Shown here piece after piece: positions 62,863 to 64,000 of a DNA stretch of 64,000 nucleotides (positions within the stretch are counted from its first letter, which is position 1; the number at the start of each line of letters is the position of its first letter). The notes beneath the pieces are model-generated. The model was not told the DNA's origin. It was given only the letters and a program-made list of their open reading frames with translations, and did no database searches. The position numbers were made by a program, and so were the translations under genes. This DNA is from Anaerolineales bacterium (GTDB taxonomy: Bacteria; Chloroflexota; Anaerolineae; Anaerolineales; UBA11858): positions 1 through 64,000 of the forward strand of contig JANQED010000167.1 of NCBI GenBank assembly GCA_028278545.1. The letters run 5' to 3'.

Positions 62863-63630
62863 TCACATCACGCCTATTTCTTTGAAAATCTCCACCAGCT
62901 TGGCGGCGATTTCCTCTTCGTCCCCCTCGAGCATCTCTGCTCGCTCGGCCGCCTCGGGCAGATACATGCTGCTGACTTCCAGCCCCCCGCTGGTATCCAG
63001 ATCGCCCGCATCTACTTCGTCAATGGAAGCTTCCTTCATCATCTGGCGCACCTTGCTGACAGCCACATAGCGGGGCGGCTCCTCAGCGGCCTGAATGCCC
63101 AATACGGCGGGTAAACTCACTTCCATCTCGGCAATCAAACCCCCAGGATATTCTTTTTGTACGATGGCCTTGTCGCCTTCCAGGCTTAACCCGGCCACAT
63201 AGCCCACATAGGTCATGCCCAAGTATTCAGCTAAATAGGGGCCAACCGAACCATCTAAGTCATCATTCCCCTGAACGCCTGTCAGGATGAGATCGGGCCC
63301 AGCATCTTTGGCAGCATCGGCGAAAGCCCGGGCCAGGGCATGGTTGTTGGTACCTTCTTCGAAATCTCCGATGAGCTTGATGATTCGGTCAGCGCCTTTC
63401 GCGGCCGCAGTGAATAACACGTCGTCCATCCCCTCTTGATCTGGGGCGATAACGGTTACCTCGCCTCCACTGCGTTCTTTCAATAATATGGCTTGCTCGA
63501 TAGCGTGGTCGTCGAATTCATTGATGATCAAGCGCAACCAGGTCATGTCCAACGCAGTACCACTGTCGGCGATCTCGAGTTCTTCGACGAGATCGGGCAC
63601 AAGTTTGACGGGAACCATGATATGCGTCAT
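62863..63630 (-). CDS. etfB: Electron transfer flavoprotein beta subunit
   Basis: The 255-residue protein has the adenine-nucleotide-binding fold: IMVPVKLVPD at the start, NEFDDHAIEQAILLKER, ILTGVQGNDDLDGSVGPYLAEYLG and a C-terminal extension of acidic helices. It pairs with the alpha subunit directly downstream. Whether the pair binds two FADs and bifurcates electrons, or binds FAD and AMP, cannot be settled by eye; no fixX-like or caiA-like genes are present. Confidence 0.95.
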   Translation of the reverse strand: MTHIMVPVKLVPDLVEELEIADSGTALDMTWLRLIINEFDDHAIEQAILLKERSGGEVTVIAPDQEGMDDVLFTAAAKGADRIIKLIGDFEEGTNNHALARAFADAAKDAGPDLILTGVQGNDDLDGSVGPYLAEYLGMTYVGYVAGLSLEGDKAIVQKEYPGGLIAEMEVSLPAVLGIQAAEEPPRYVAVSKVRQMMKEASIDEVDAGDLDTSGGLEVSSMYLPEAAERAEMLEGDEEEIAAKLVEIFKEIGVM

Positions 63631-63748
63631 GCTGTCTCTCCTTTGGTTTTATCCGTAAGGCCGCTTAAACCGATCTCCTGAGCCGCAAAGCGCGGTTCGG
63701 TCAGGCAACATGTGGATCGAATGGCCCAAGCGGGTTGTCATGCGGTTT

Positions 63749-64000
63749 TCAATCCTCCATAGCTTCGGCTAATAGCTCAACAACATCCTTGACAGCCAGA
63801 TTTCCGGCTCCCTCGACCATCTTGGCTGCATCCTCGAAGCGAGGCGGCTCATAGGGGCAGGCGACGGCCAAAACGTCCGCCCCGGCGGTCACTGCCTCTC
63901 TCACGCGCCACTCCGAGAGCCTCACATGAGCCTTTTCCCATTGGAATCCGTCCAACCACATCCCACCCCCACCTCCGCCGCAGCACAGGCTGGTGGTGCG
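63749..64000 (-). CDS. CCG-domain Fe-S protein, C-terminal part (runs off the window)
   Basis: Only the last 83 residues are inside. They start with a CCGGGGGGMWLDG cluster-binding loop, followed by VRLSEWRVREAV and VACPYEPPRFEDA, the end of a CCG domain like the second one of the HdrDE-like protein. The 5' part lies beyond the right edge. It is upstream of etfB by 118 bases and probably in the same operon, giving the island a third protein of this class. Confidence 0.85.
   Translation of the reverse strand, partial: RTTSLCCGGGGGGMWLDGFQWEKAHVRLSEWRVREAVTAGADVLAVACPYEPPRFEDAAKMVEGAGNLAVKDVVELLAEAMED

Noticed and set aside
1-64000. Mobile element or prophage
   Set aside because: No transposase, integrase, phage structural gene or terminal repeat pair is visible.

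Overview
The window looks like a chromosomal segment of a Chloroflexota bacterium, most likely class Anaerolineae. I infer this from gene content and GC level, not from a marker-gene tree. It has no phage, transposase, plasmid, rRNA or CRISPR genes. It holds about 60 protein genes, nearly all full length. One gene runs off the right edge. A possible tRNA remnant lies at the left edge.

Layout. (1) 0.5-8.6 kb: a yvcK-like gene, then gap, pgk and tpiA. A membrane Ser/Thr kinase sits between pgk and tpiA. A putative membrane metalloprotease and a reverse-strand upp follow. (2) 8.7-15.7 kb: ruvB, queA, a strong terminator, then a three-gene phosphorelay. (3) 16-27.5 kb: an aerobic respiratory operon with Rieske protein, cytochrome b, two diheme cytochromes c, a caa3-type A2 oxidase (subunit II carries a cytochrome c domain), and assembly factors Sco, SURF1 and a CtaA-half/CtaB fusion. 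(4) 27.6-33.5 kb: msrB, a TetR regulator with a clear promoter and operator, a heterodimeric ABC exporter and a patatin-like lipase. (5) 33.6-40.7 kb: a corrinoid methyl-transfer locus with two corrinoid proteins, a GntR/UTRA regulator, a DUF1638-like protein, a pterin-dependent methyltransferase, a UroD-fold methyltransferase and a RACo-like reductive activase. (6) 40.8-42.5 kb: a LysE-type exporter, a small membrane protein and an esterase. (7) 42.6-64 kb, all on the minus strand: an anaerobic electron-transfer island. From upstream to downstream it encodes a CCG-domain protein (partial), EtfBA, a membrane Fe-S oxidoreductase of the Etf:quinone type, three signalling proteins, HdrCBA, MvhD-G-A [NiFe] hydrogenase, a hydrogenase protease, a cNMP-domain protein, a NarL regulator, a second Rieske/cytochrome b6-type complex (PetB carrying an extra c-heme motif, plus PetD and Rieske), a membrane HdrD-like protein and an FrhB-like iron-sulfur flavoprotein.

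How it fits together. The cell appears able to respire oxygen through a bc/caa3 chain, and also to use H2 by flavin-based bifurcation (Mvh-Hdr). It probably links Etf and thiol/disulfide-type Fe-S chemistry to the quinone pool. The methyl-transfer locus would feed methyl groups from an unknown methylated substrate to a tetrahydropterin.

The most unusual parts are three. One is the PetB(c)-PetD-Rieske-HdrDE-FrhB gene set. Another is the GntR-controlled methyl-transfer locus, with a near-perfect palindrome placed in a promoter spacer. The third is a set of heptad-periodic inverted repeats in three gaps of the electron-transfer island.
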